64,000 bases of DNA from Ryuthela nishihirai (GCA_038380435.1 JAWZYU010000034.1:38192901-38256900), one strand, 5' to 3'; counted from the stretch's first letter, positions 42,062 to 52,469 are shown. Notes: a model not told the origin generated them from the sequence alone. Numbers and translations are program-made.

Positions 42062-42257
42062 TGTAACAACCCGTGGATCCACAAAGATTCGCGGGTGTAA
42101 CAACCAGTAGATTCTCAAAGAATCACAGATGTAATAATCCTTGGATCTGTGGATTCGCAAAGTACCAGGATGTAACAACCCGCAGATATGCGGATTCGCA
42201 GAGAATCACGGGTGTAACAACCCGTGGATACGTGGATTCTCAGAGAATCACGGGTAA
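42062..42257. repeat. Tandem repeat, unit about 45-50 bp, four to five copies
   Basis: GTAACAACCCGTGGAT and GATTCGCAGAGAATCACGGG alternate along the stretch with substitutions. Confidence 0.75.
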
Positions 42258-42402
42258 AGATTAATTAATTGAAATAATAAATTAAGAAAAGAATTGAAAA
42301 AGTTCGGGTGGGGGCGTTCTCCATTACACCACTCGGGACAAGTCCATCAGTGCACTTTGCCTTGAAGATAATGTTGTAAAATGTCATTTCACTTCTACTT
42401 TT

Positions 42403-42774
42403 GGGGCGGGGTGGCTCAGTCGGTAGCGCGCCAGGCTCGTAATCTGCAGTTCCCAGGTTCGAGTCCCAGCTGGGTCAGCGTTGAAATTTGTCTCCGCAAA
42501 ATTCCCCGCCCTGCCCACGGTCAGTAGGGGACACCGATAGGCTTGGAAAGGCCGCCGTCCGTCGGATGGGACGTTAAGCCGTGTGCGGGAGAGTCATACC
42601 CTGTGCACGTTAATGAACACGCTGGATGGCCTTGACGGGAGGCTACCATCTGTCTCCCAACAGCTGTTCCAGTGGGTCCCCTCCCCCAACCTTCTCTGAG
42701 CCTTCGGGGTCCATGTGACCTGGCCATTTAGCCCATGGTGTGCAAAAAGTGCCGCTCAGAGGTAAAACAACCCA
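42403..42774 (+). mobile_element. SINE-A, full length
   Basis: The perfect 12-bp TSD ACTTCTACTTTT is at 42,391 and 42,775. The body has a small deletion next to GCCGTGTGCGGGAG. Confidence 0.95.
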
Positions 42775-42786
42775 ACTTCTACTTTT

Positions 42787-43640
42787 TCAAATCCGAGACA
42801 TATTACAGTGAAATTTGTGTAACACAATTCATTCTACTCTTCTATTTCGGATGTAATTCGCTGCACTATACGTTATTTTTCTGTTTTTTGTAATAAATGC
42901 CATGAGGATTATTTAAACAAACACATGGGTCTTTGTTATCAGTAAAAAACAACTTTGTAAGGTGTATTAATACAACGTTTTTCAAATGATTGCTAAACTA
43001 AATTGGAATTCTTAAAGTTTTATTGAAATCAGTTGCTGTTTTTAAATGTTTTTTTAATGAATTGCGATCTTTAAAGATATCGTTTGAAATGTTTTTAAAA
43101 TTATTTGCGGTGTCTCGAAACTCAGAACTGAATTGCGGCTTTTGTGATAATAACTAAAATAATAAAATAGGTTGCTTTTTTTATAGGTTGTGACGATAGA
43201 TTTTATTAAAATAATATGGTCTTTTAATTGGCTGTCAAAATAGGTTGGGATCTATTAAATATTTGCTAAAATCTTTTCTTCAACTAGGACCAAGGGATTA
43301 TACATGGCTGAAAGAACTGCCAACAAACTCAAAATTTAATAAATATAGGGGTCCACGCAGAGATTTCTTTTGTGGTCTCTTAAATGCATGTTAAAATGGA
43401 TGACATTTTTACATTTTTAAAGAATTGTTAAAACGGAATATTATCTTCCATATTTACTACCAGTAGAAATTTAGAAATTTTTAATTTGAGAATTCTAAAA
43501 TGTATGTAAATTTTAAGGCTTTCAATTTTACTGGTAGTTTTAGTTTCTTAAAAAATTGTTTAAGATCCGGTGTTATAATTAATAAAAAAAAAAAAGATTT
43601 TTTAAACAAAAATGTTTTTTATATTCTTTACCAAACATAA
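42787..43640. other. 3' part of the intron, no gene
   Basis: AT-rich DNA. A weak inverted repeat (CTACCAGTAGAAATTT and AATTTTACTGGTAG, 43,458-43,546) is the only structure seen. The stretch before 43,664 is pyrimidine-rich, as expected upstream of an acceptor. Confidence 0.5.
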
Positions 43641-43663
43641 CAATTCGTATCCTTTATTTTCAG

Positions 43664-43721
43664 TGGATTTTTTGCTGGCAAAGGACTAGGATCTCTATTT
43701 GGCTTAGGCAAGAGAAGATGA
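43664..43721 (+). CDS. Secreted Pro/Gly-rich protein, last coding exon
   Basis: TTTATTTTCAG ending at 43,663 is a good acceptor. The first base completes codon 139 (GGT, Gly) with the two bases left at 12,609-12,610. The frame then reads GFFAGKGLGSLFGLGKRR and stops at TGA (43,719-43,721). This gives residues 139-157 and a 157-residue protein. The glycine-rich composition continues the style of exon 1, which supports the join. The C-terminal Gly-Lys-Arg-Arg is the classical amidation-plus-dibasic signal of secreted peptide precursors, although one such site at the extreme end may be coincidence. It is the best but not the only possible acceptor; intermediate exons are possible. Confidence 0.6.
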
Positions 43722-43960
43722 GATTTTCTTATCGACAATTTTAATCCATCACCCGAAGGGCTAGTCCGCTAGATGGCGCCTCTGGAAGTCGTCACTTTAC
43801 CATCATTCATCTTGTCATGTCTCAGGATGCAGAACCAAATGGATCTGTGCCAACGTTATGTGCTGGTACTTAACATCATCATTGCTTCTTATATCTCTTT
43901 GTCCTTGCTTGCACGTCTCACAAAATTTGTAGTCAATAAAAAGAATATTTTTCAGTTAAT
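43722..43960 (+). other. Likely 3' UTR with polyadenylation signal
   Basis: AATAAA at 43,935-43,940 lies 214 bp downstream of the stop codon, a reasonable poly(A) signal for this last exon. No SINE lies between stop and signal. Confidence 0.5.
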
Positions 43961-44189
43961 GTTAGGCATGCTGATTTCTTTATCTTGCTTGTAATTAATT
44001 GCTTTTTGGTTAAAGGTTATTAAAGTTAAAAGTTACTGAAAAGTTTATATAACGCTGTGAGCGTGAGTAACAAATATTACTGCCATCAAAAATGTGGCGA
44101 TTTGGCTGCCCAACTCTGATAATAGATGGCGACACTAGTGAATCAAGAGGAAGGCTTACATGTCACTTAGTTGAAGTAATGGCCAGTTC

Positions 44190-44262
44190 CTTGGGTGGTC
44201 TAGCGGTTAAGACGCCTGACATGTTTGTGGAAGACCTAGGTTCGATCTCAGTGAGGACATTC
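44190..44262 (+). mobile_element. tRNA-like head of another SINE
   Basis: GGGTGGTCTAGCGGTTAAGA (A-box-like) and CCTAGGTTCGATCTCAGTG (B-box-like). It is followed by a T-run and then an old SINE-A on the other strand. Confidence 0.5.
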
Positions 44263-44283
44263 TATTTTTTTTTTAAAGTTCTG

Positions 44284-44545
44284 GGTTGGGTTCATTACCT
44301 CTGAGCGGCATTTTTGTGCTCACAATGGTCTAAATAGCCAGTTCACAAGGACCCTAAGGACTAAGAGATGGTTAGGAGAAGGGAACGCACTAAATTACTA
44401 TTAGAAGGTAACGGAAGCTTCCCGTCAAGTTCTTTAACGTGAAGAAAGTATGGCTCTCCTGAACACGGAGCAACGGCTTAACGTCCCATTCAAAGGACGA
44501 CTGCTATTCCAAACCCATCAGTAACCCCTTTCTTACCTAGCACAA
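44284..44545 (-). mobile_element. Old, diverged SINE-A, headless
   Basis: It starts GGTTGGGTTCATTACCTCTG and keeps GGCTTAACGTCCCATTC, but with many changes and no recognisable head. Confidence 0.75.
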
Positions 44546-44772
44546 CAATATTCCCTTTAATTTCCCAGGATATAAAAGCATTGCTAAAGACTTTAGATTG
44601 GAATGCTCTGAGAAGGTTGAAAGCCCTTCTCACAGCATTTTAATCTACTTGAACTTTAGGCTTCCTGTTATACCAAGCAAAGGGTAGTACTTTTAGAAAA
44701 AAAAAGTTATTAAAATAAATTTATAAAACTACAGGTAGTTTATGAAATTGTACATTTTATACTGATTTCTAG

Positions 44773-44885
44773 TGTGCTGACAATGCTAAACAGGACTTTA
44801 TTAGCCGCAGCTCAGGAAAGAATTGTTGGAGGACTAAATTGCACATGATTGAACCTGCGTAGGCCATGATTACTTGAGGATATGT
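44773..44885 (+). mobile_element. RTE-like LINE 3' remnant
   Basis: GCTGACAATGCTAAACAGGA, CTAAATTGCACATGATTGAA and GTAGGCCATGATTACTTGAG match the last 110 bp of the 3.3-kb RTE element at low identity. Confidence 0.65.
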
Positions 44886-44974
44886 ATGCAATTTATAGAA
44901 AGAAAGTTTTTATTTTGTAGCATGAAATTCTAAGTCACTTCCAGGAAAGCTAGGAAGCGGAAATTTGTCATGCT

Positions 44975-45234
44975 CAGGGCCGGTTATGGAGGGAGGGGGG
45001 ACAAGGGTGCCCCCTTTCAGAATGCTAATAATGGTAACAGAGGCGAAAAATTGCTAAACTTATTTATATTTTATGCATTTTTGCAAGAAATTTAATAAAC
45101 ACCTGTAAAATGGAAGGGGAAATATTTTACTGCTTTAGAAATTCAGTCCCATTTTACATTCTTCCTCCTCGATCGTGTCTCTTGCCCCCCCCCCCCTCTC
45201 TCTCTCCCTTAAATTTTTTCTAGATCCCGGCCTG
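44975..45234. mobile_element. hAT-type MITE, CAGGGCCGG family, with perfect TSD
   Basis: The termini CAGGGCCGG and CCGGCCTG are flanked by a perfect 8-bp TSD, GTCATGCT (44,967 and 45,235). This is the best-bounded copy and fixes the ends of the family. A C/T-rich tract lies near its right end. Confidence 0.8.
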
Positions 45235-45449
45235 GTCATGCTCAAATGCTAAATTTCTATATTCATATAGCTCTTATGTACCAAAATCAACGCGGGGTAA
45301 AATATCCGAAGTTTGCAAATTTTTATACGGAAGAAATAAAATGTTATCTTTTTTTGTGCAGATAACGATCTGCAGCATTCACTAATCGATTTTCTGGAAT
45401 TGATTTCTAAATAGAAATGCAAAAAAATATGGATATCACCGGGTTCTTT

Positions 45450-45834
45450 TTTGTTTTACTTCTAAGCCGTACTTTTTTGCACACCATGGGCTAAATGGTC
45501 AGGTCACATGAACCCCAAAGGCTCAGACAAGGTTGGGGGAGGGACACACTGGAACAGCTGTTGGGAGACAGATGGTAGCCTCCCGTCAAGGCCATCCAGC
45601 GTGTTCTTTAACGTGCACAGGGTATGGCTCTCTCGCACACGATGCCATGGCTTAACGTCCCATCCTACGGACGGCTGCCTCTTCCAGCCCATCGGTGTCC
45701 CCTACTGACCGTGGGCAGGGCGGGGAGTTTTGCGGAGATAAATCTCAACGCTGATCCAGCTGGGACTCGAACCTGGGAACTACAGATTACGAGCCTGGCG
45801 CACTACCGACTGAGCCATCGCCGCCCCCGCCTTC
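45450..45834 (-). mobile_element. SINE-A, full length
   Basis: The flanks GGATATCAC and GGGTATCAC suggest a short TSD. The head ends GCCATCGCCGCCCCC. Confidence 0.9.
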
Positions 45835-45950
45835 GCCCCTGGGTATCACTAATTTTGATCCTTAGATAATCCAGCTCAGTCCGTCAAAGAGCGGTTGTTT
45901 AGCATACTCAGATATCGGATACCATAATATAACATAAATACCGTGATGTG

Positions 45951-46330
45951 AGTTGGGTTGCTTTACCCCTGAGCTTAACTTTTTTTGCACACAATGAGCT
46001 AAATGGCCAGATCATAAGGACCCCGAAGGCTCAGAGAAAGTGGCGGGAGGAGACCCACTGGAACAGCTGTTGGGAGACAGAGGTAGCCTCTCGTCAAAGC
46101 CATCCAGCGTGTTCTCGTTCTCGAGAGGGTATGGTTCTCTCGCACACGGGGCCACGGTTTAACGTCCCATTCAGCCGGATGAAGGCCTTTTCAAGTGCAT
46201 TGGTGTCTGCTACTGACCGTGGTCAGGATGTTTTGTGGAGAGAAATCGCAACACTGATCCAGCTGGGACTCGAATCTGGGAACTGCAGATAATGTGCCTG
46301 GCGCGCTACCGATTGTGCCACCGCAGCCCC
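45951..46330 (-). mobile_element. SINE-A, full length, moderately diverged
   Basis: The 11-bp TSD CCGTGATGTGA is near 45,940 and 46,332. The body has several small deletions (GTTCTCGTTCTCGAGAGGG replaces the usual words). Confidence 0.85.
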
Positions 46331-46571
46331 GCCGTGATGTGATAGAACTGTATACGGGAATTTCACTTAATGATCACTGACATTGGGATTCTACACGTTG
46401 CATAATGGGATTTCATACACCGAAGAGCCAAAATATTATGACCACCTGCCTAATACGATGTTGGTCCCCCACATGCAGCCAAAACAACTCTTACTCGGTG
46501 AGGCATAGACGCTACAAGTTTCGAAAGGTGTCTTGTGATATCTGGTACCAACAAATTACCAGCAGATCCTT

Positions 46572-47275
46572 GAGTTGTTTTTCCTCTGAGCGGCACTTTT
46601 TTGCACACCATGGGCTAAATGGCCATGTCACATGGACCCCGAAGGCTCAGAGAAGGTTGGGGGAGGGGACCCACTGGAACAGCTGTTGGGAGACAGATGG
46701 TAGCCTCCCGTCAAGGCCATCCAGCGTGTTCTTTAACGTGAATAGGGTGTCTCTCCCGCATACGGGTCAGCGTTGAGATTTATCTCCGCAAAATTCCCCG
46801 CCCTGCCCACGGTCAGTAGGGGACACCGAAGGGCTTGGAAAGGCCGCCGTCCGTCGGATGGGACGTTAAGTAGTGGCCCCGTGTGTGGGAGAGCCGTACC
46901 CTGCGCACGTTAAAGAACACGCTGGATGGCCTTGATGGGAGGCTACCATCTGTCTCCCAACAGCCGATCCAGTGGGTCCCCTCCCCCAACCTTCTCTGAG
47001 CTTTCGGGGTCCATGTGACCTGGCATTTAGCCCATGGTGTGCAAAAAAATGCCGCTCAGAGGTAAAACAACCCAACAACCCGCATACGGGACCACGGCTT
47101 AACGTCCCATCCGACGGACGGCGGCCTTTCCAAGCCCATCGGTGTCCCCTATTGACCGTGGGCAGGGCGGGGAATTTTGCGGAGATAAATCTCAATGCTG
47201 ACCCAGCTGGGACTCGAACCTGGGAACTACAGATTACGAGCGTGGTACGCTACCGACTGAGCCACCCCTGCCCCA
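46572..47275 (-). mobile_element. SINE-A in Tc1, itself interrupted
   Basis: The perfect 13-bp TSD CCAGCAGATCCTT is at 46,559 and 47,276. A plus-strand copy sits inside it. Confidence 0.95.
46767..47078 (+). mobile_element. 5'-truncated SINE-A inside the previous SINE-A
   Basis: The perfect 12-bp TSD CCCGCATACGGG is at 46,755 and 47,079. It begins at TCAGCGTTGAGA, just after the lost head. Confidence 0.95.
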
Positions 47276-47288
47276 CCAGCAGATCCTT

Positions 47289-48420
47289 TAAATCTTGTAA
47301 GTTTCATGGTTGAGCCGCCGCAGATCGTATATGCTGTTCCAAAACAAACCACAGGTGCTCGATTGGATTGATGTCTGGGGAATTCGGAGGCCAGGGCAAT
47401 ACCTGGAAGTCTTCCTCATGTTCCACGAACCATTCTCAAACAATCCAGGCAGTGTGGCATAGCGTATTATCCTGCTGAGAGAAGGCACTACTAAAGGGGA
47501 ATACCGTTGTCATGAAAGGATGGATCTGGTATGCAATGATGTTTAAGTGAGGGGTAGACATCAGATCTTCCCGCACATGAAGGGGCGGGTTGGCTCAGTC
47601 GGTAGCGCGCCAGGCTCGTAATCTGCAGTTCCCAGGTTCGAATCCCAGCTGGGTCAGCGTTGAGATTTATCTCCGCAAAATTCCCGCCCTGCCCACTGTC
47701 AGTAGGGGACACCGATGGGTTTGGAAAGGTCAGGAAAGTCCGTCGAATGGGACGTTAAGCCGTGGCCCCGTGTGCGGGAGAGCCATACCCTGTGCACGTT
47801 AAAGAACACGCTGGATGGCCTTGACGGGAGGCTACCATCTGTCTCCCAACAGCTGTTCCAGTGGGTCCCCTCCCCCAACCTTCTCTGAGCCTTCGGGGTA
47901 CCTGTAACCTGGCCATTTAGCCCATGGTGTGCAAAAAAGTGCCGCTCAGAGGTAAAACAACCCAACCCGCACATGAATGACTGGACCCAGGGTTTCCCAG
48001 CAGAACATTGGCCAAAAGCATTACATTTCCTCCACCGTCTTGTTTTCGTCCCATGATGCATCCTGGTCCCAGCACTTCTCCAGGTAAACAACGTACACGT
48101 ACCGTACCGTGCACATGGTGCAACAAGAAACAAGATTCATTGGACCAGACGACCTTCCAATCATTCAAGGTCCAGTTTTGATCCTCACGTGCCCATTGTA
48201 GTCGTTTTCGACGGTGAACCGAGGTTAGTATGAGCACTCGGAGTGGCCTGCGGTTACGCATCTCCATTTTCAGTAGGGTTCGATGTACTGTGTGTTGTGA
48301 CACATTACTTCCGTCACCCGCATGCAGACGGTTCATGGTTTATCGTTCCTCGGACCATTTTTTGAAGGTACTAACCACGGACCTTGAGCACCACACAAGC
48401 CTTACCGTCTCGGAAACGCA
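47289..48420 (-). pseudogene. Tc1-like transposase pseudogene
   Basis: The minus-strand product contains an HTH-like part (GSNVSQHTVHRTLLKMEMRN), VHRRKRLQWAREDQNWTLND, WSNESCFLLHHVHGTVRVRC and, beyond the SINE at 47,582-47,965, WPPNSPDINPIEHL. In Tc1 transposases WSDES holds the second catalytic Asp of the DDE triad. Here it is Asn, so activity is lost even before the SINE insertions. The Glu of NPIEH is kept. Confidence 0.85.
47582..47965 (+). mobile_element. SINE-A inside the Tc1 transposase gene
   Basis: The TSD CCCGCACATGA is at 47,570 and 47,966. It splits the transposase between the GGGNVMLLANVL block and the NPIEH block. Confidence 0.95.
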
Positions 48421-49655
48421 CTGACCCAGTCATCTGGCCATTATAATTTGGCCTTTTCAAACTCACTTAAGTCCGCTGCCTTTCCCATCTGAAGAACTAG
48501 AATAACACTGATTAACATAGCTCTATCAGGTGTTATTTATACCATTTCATGACCTTCACATGCGCCGTCGTTTACCTGCAGTTGCTTCGATTTACATAAA
48601 GACGCGTTGGTCATAATGATCCCTGACATTGAGATTCCACACGTTGCATAATTGGATTTTACGTAATGATCACTGACATTGGGATTCTACACGTTGCATA
48701 ATGGGATTTCACGTAATGATCACTGACATTAGGATTCCACACGTTGCATAATGGGATTTCAGGTAATGATCACTGACATTGGGATTCTACACGTTGCGTA
48801 ATGGGATTTCATGTAATGATCACTGACATTGGGATTCTACACATCGCATAATGGGATTTCATGTAATGATCACTATAATTCTACACGTCGCGTAATGGGA
48901 TTTCACGCAATGATCACTGACATTAGGATTCCACACGTTGCATAATGGGATTTCACGTAATGATCACTGACATTGGGATTCTACACGTTGCGTAAAGGGA
49001 TTTCATGTAATGATCACTGACATTGGAATTCTACACATCGCATAATGGGATTTCATGTAATGATCACTATAATTCTACACGTCGCGTAATGGGATATCAC
49101 GTAATGATCACTGACATTAGGATTCCACTCGTTGCATAATGGGATTTCACGTAATGATCACTGACATTGGGATTCTACACGTTGCGTAACGGGATTTCAT
49201 GTAATGCTCGCTGACATTGGAATCCTACACATCGCATATTGGGATTTCATGTAATGATCACTATAATTCTACACGTCGCGTAATGGGATTTCATGTAATG
49301 ATCACTGATATTGGGATTCTATACGTCGCGTAATGGGATTTCATATGTTTTTCGGTGACGGTGAAATTTCATATGGTGTTCCTGGACACCCAGAATGCGT
49401 ATGGTGCTCACTTATATTGGTATACTGCATATTGCACATGGGAATTTCATATTGTGTTCAGAGACATTGGGATTTCATATGGCGTTCACTGACACCGGAA
49501 TTATATAAATACGTTGCTCATTGACACTGGGTTTCTGCATGTTTATCACTGGGATTTCATATTATATTCACTGACAGTGGGATCCCATATGGTTTTCAGT
49601 AACACTGATATTGCACATGTTTCTGGGGATTCGGTATGGTCTCACTGAAATTGGA

Positions 49656-50037
49656 GGGGCGGGGTGGTTCAGTCGGTAGCGCGCCAGGCTCGTAATCTGT
49701 AGTTCTCAGGTTCGAGTCCCAGCTGAGTCAGCGTTGAGATTTATCTCCGCAAAATTCCTCGCCCTGCCCACGGTCAGTAGGGGACACCGATGGGCTTGGA
49801 AAAGCCGCCGTCCGTCGAATATGACGTTAAGACGTGGCCCTGTGCGGGAGAGCCATACCCTGTGCACGTTAAGAACACGCCAGATGGCCTTGACGGGAGG
49901 CTACCATCTGTCTCCTAACAGCTGTTCCAGTGGGTCCCCTCCCCCCAACCTTCTCTGAGCCATCGGGGTCCATGTGACCTGGCCATTTAGCCCATGGTGT
50001 GCAAAAAAGTGCCGCTCAGAGGTAAAACAACCCAACC
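49656..50037 (+). mobile_element. SINE-A, full length, followed by a headless copy
   Basis: The head has GGTGGTTCAGTCGG. The tail is an expanded ACCCA run (AACCCAACCCAACCC) that joins directly to a second copy. Confidence 0.9.
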
Positions 50038-50358
50038 CAACCCAGCTGAGTCAGCGTTGAGATTTATCTCCGCAAAATTCCTCGCCCTGTCCACGGTCAG
50101 TAGGGGACACCGATGGGCTTGGAAAAGCCGCCGTCCGTCGGATATGACGTTAAGACGTGGACCGTGTGCGGGAGAGCCATACCCTGTGCACGTTAAGAAC
50201 ACGCCAGATGGCCTTGACGGGAGGCTACCATCTGTCTCCTAACAGCTGTTCCAGTGGGTCCCCTCCCCCAACCTTCTCTCAGCCTTCGGGGTCCTTGTGA
50301 TCTGGCAATTTAGCCCATGGTGTGCAAAAAAGTGCCGCTCAGAGGTCAGCAATCCAAC
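50038..50358 (+). mobile_element. Headless SINE-A in direct tandem
   Basis: It begins AGCTGAGTCAGCG, shares AGCTGAGTCAGC, ATTCCTCGCCCTG and GACGTTAAGACGTGG with its left neighbour, and so is a duplicate of that copy rather than an independent insertion. Confidence 0.85.
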
Positions 50359-50509
50359 CAACCTCTGTCAGATAATCGAACTTTTCAAATCATTTTGTAC
50401 CCACCAGAGTTCCTCAGATACAATTTGCCAGGCATAAGTAACTTTATAGCAAAAGAAAATCAACTATGCTCTGAGGTCATATTTATATATAACCTTTTTG
50501 GCATAATGG

Positions 50510-52460
50510 AGACAATTTAACCCATATCTGGAGTACTTGGTGACGACAACCTGTCAGATTTTCTTCCTTTTTTTTCCGTAATAGAAGCAATGACGACCCA
50601 TTTTAGGGTCTTTAGAATAAAGTCTGATGGCCACTCTCTCAGAACGTCCTTTGGCATAATGGAGACAATTTGACCCGTTTCTGGGACACTTGGTGAAGAC
50701 AACCTATCAGAGATTCTTCTTTTTTTTCCGTAATAGAAGCAATGACGACCCATTTTGGGGTCCTTGAAATGTGATGGCCACTTTCTCAGAACATTTTAGA
50801 CATAATGGAGACCAATTTGATCCATCTTTGGACACTTGATAATGACGGTCTGTCACAGTTTCCTTCTCTCTCTCTCTTTTTTTTTTTCATAAAAGAAACA
50901 ATAACGACCCATTTTAGGGTCCTTGGAGTAAAGTCTGATGCCCACTCTCTCAGGACATTTTTGGCATAATGAAGACAATTTGACCCGTTTCTGGGGCACT
51001 TGGTGAAGACAGCCTGTCAGAGATTCTTCTTTTTTTCCGTAATAGAAGCAATGACGACCCATTTTGGGGTCCTTGAAATGTGATGGCCACTTTCTCAGAA
51101 CATTTTAGACATAATGGAGACCAATTTGATCCATCTTTGGACACTTGATAATGACGGTCTGTCACAGTTTCCTTCTCTCTCTCTCTCTCTCTTTTTTTTT
51201 TTTTTTCATAAAAGAAACAATAACGACCCATTTTAGGGTCCTCGGAGTAAAGTCTGATGGCCACTCTCTCAGGACATTTTTGGCACAATGAAGACAATTT
51301 GACCCGTTTATGCGGCACTTGGTAACGACAACTTGTCATAGTTTCTTTCTTTTTTTTCTTTTTGTAATAGAAGCAATGACGACCCATTTTGGAGTCCTTG
51401 AATTGTGATGGCCACTTTCTCAGAACATTTTAGACATAATGGAGACCAATTTCATCCATCTTTGGACACTTGATAATGACGGTCTGTCACAGTTTCCTTC
51501 TCTCTCTCTCTCTCTTTTTTTCATAAAAGAAACAATAACGACCCATTTTAGGGTCCTCGGAGTAAAGTCTGATGCCCACTCTCTCAGGACATTTTGGCAT
51601 AATGAAGACAATTTGACCCGTTTCTGGGACACTTGGTGAAGACAGCCTGTCAGAGATTCTTCTTTTTTTCCCGTAATAGATGCAATGACGACCCATTTTG
51701 GGGTCCTTGAAATGTGATGGCCACTTTCTCAGAACATTTTAGACATAATGGAGACCAATTTGATCCATCTTTGGACACTTGATAATGACGGTCTGTCACA
51801 GTTTCCTTCTCTCTCTCTTCTTTTTTTTTTCATAAAAGAAACAATAACGACCCATTTAGGGTCCTTGGAGTAAAGTCTGATGCCCACTCTCTCAGGACAT
51901 TTTTGGCATAATGAAGACAATTTGACCCGTTTCTGGGACACTTGGTGAAGACAGCCTGTCAGAGATTCTTCTTTTTTTTCCGTAATAGAAGCAATGACGA
52001 CCCATTTTGGAGTCCTTGAAATTTGATGGCCACTTTCTCAGAACATTTTAGACATAATGTAGACCAATTTAATCCATCTTTGTACACTTTGACAATGACA
52101 GTCTGTCCCAGTTTCTTTCTTTCTTTTTCGTTTCATAATAGAAACAACAACGACCCATTTTTAGGGTCCTTGAGGTAAAATCTGATGGCCACTCTCTCAG
52201 AACCTTTTTTGCATAATGGAGATAATTTGACTCATCTCTGGGCACTTGGTGACGACAGCCTGCCAGACTTTCTTTTTTTTCGTAATAAAAGTAATGACTA
52301 CCCATTTTGGGACTCTTGAGGTGAAGTCTGATACCTATTCTGTCAAAGAATGTTTGGCATAATGGAGACAATTTGATACATCTGTGGAGCACTTGGTAAC
52401 GACAGCTTGTCAGAATTTCTTCATTTTTCGTAATAGAAGTAATGACGGCAGAGTGTTGGG
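50510..52460. repeat. Satellite with 309-bp higher-order period
   Basis: Two related sub-units of about 155 bp alternate. One type has CAGAACATTTTAGACATAATGG and a CT-rich tract; the other has TTTTTGGCATAATGAAGAC and CCGTAATAGAAGC. The first type recurs at 50,791, 51,100, 51,425, 51,734 and 52,043, i.e. 309, 325, 309 and 309 bp; the long step coincides with an expanded CT/T tract. Outer units are more diverged. Open frames within it are accidental. Confidence 0.9.
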
Positions 52461-52469
52461 CACTTGGGA

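Larger units (their letters stand above)
12611..43663 (+). other. Inferred 31-kb intron filled with transposable elements
   Basis: The donor GTAAGT at 12,611 and the acceptor (pyrimidine-rich run, then TTATTTTCAG ending at 43,663) join phase-compatibly. The interval contains about two thirds of the SINE-A copies of the window, in both orientations, three LINE wrecks, a hAT-like element and several minisatellites. Other small exons inside it cannot be excluded by eye. Confidence 0.6.
46418..48617 (-). mobile_element. Tc1-like transposon, SINE-interrupted
   Basis: The left terminus reads CACCGAAGAGCCAAAATATT then ATGACCACC after a TA. The right end has only GTTGGTCATAAT before minisatellite resumes, so about 16 bp of the expected right terminus are missing. 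The transposase lies on the minus strand. Two groups of SINE-A insertions account for about half of its length. Confidence 0.85.
46362..49340. repeat. Minisatellite, unit about 50-60 bp, carrying a Tc1 insertion
   Basis: Units such as TTTCACGTAATGATCACTGA and CATTGGGATTCTACACGTTG run from 48,618 to about 49,340, decaying toward 49,640. One or so units lie left of the Tc1 element (46,362-46,417). Variants (ATAATTCTACACGTCGCG units shortened by one segment) recur at about 180-bp intervals, indicating a higher-order pattern. Confidence 0.85.

Noticed and set aside
42062..42257. Iterated GATTCGC/GAATCAC words as regulatory operators
   Set aside because: The spacing and decay fit an ordinary minisatellite; nothing ties them to a promoter.
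50517..52392. Several minus-strand frames starting MGRHCFYYGKK or MSQKRVKLSS
   Set aside because: They are phases of the 309-bp satellite; the reading shifts from unit to unit.
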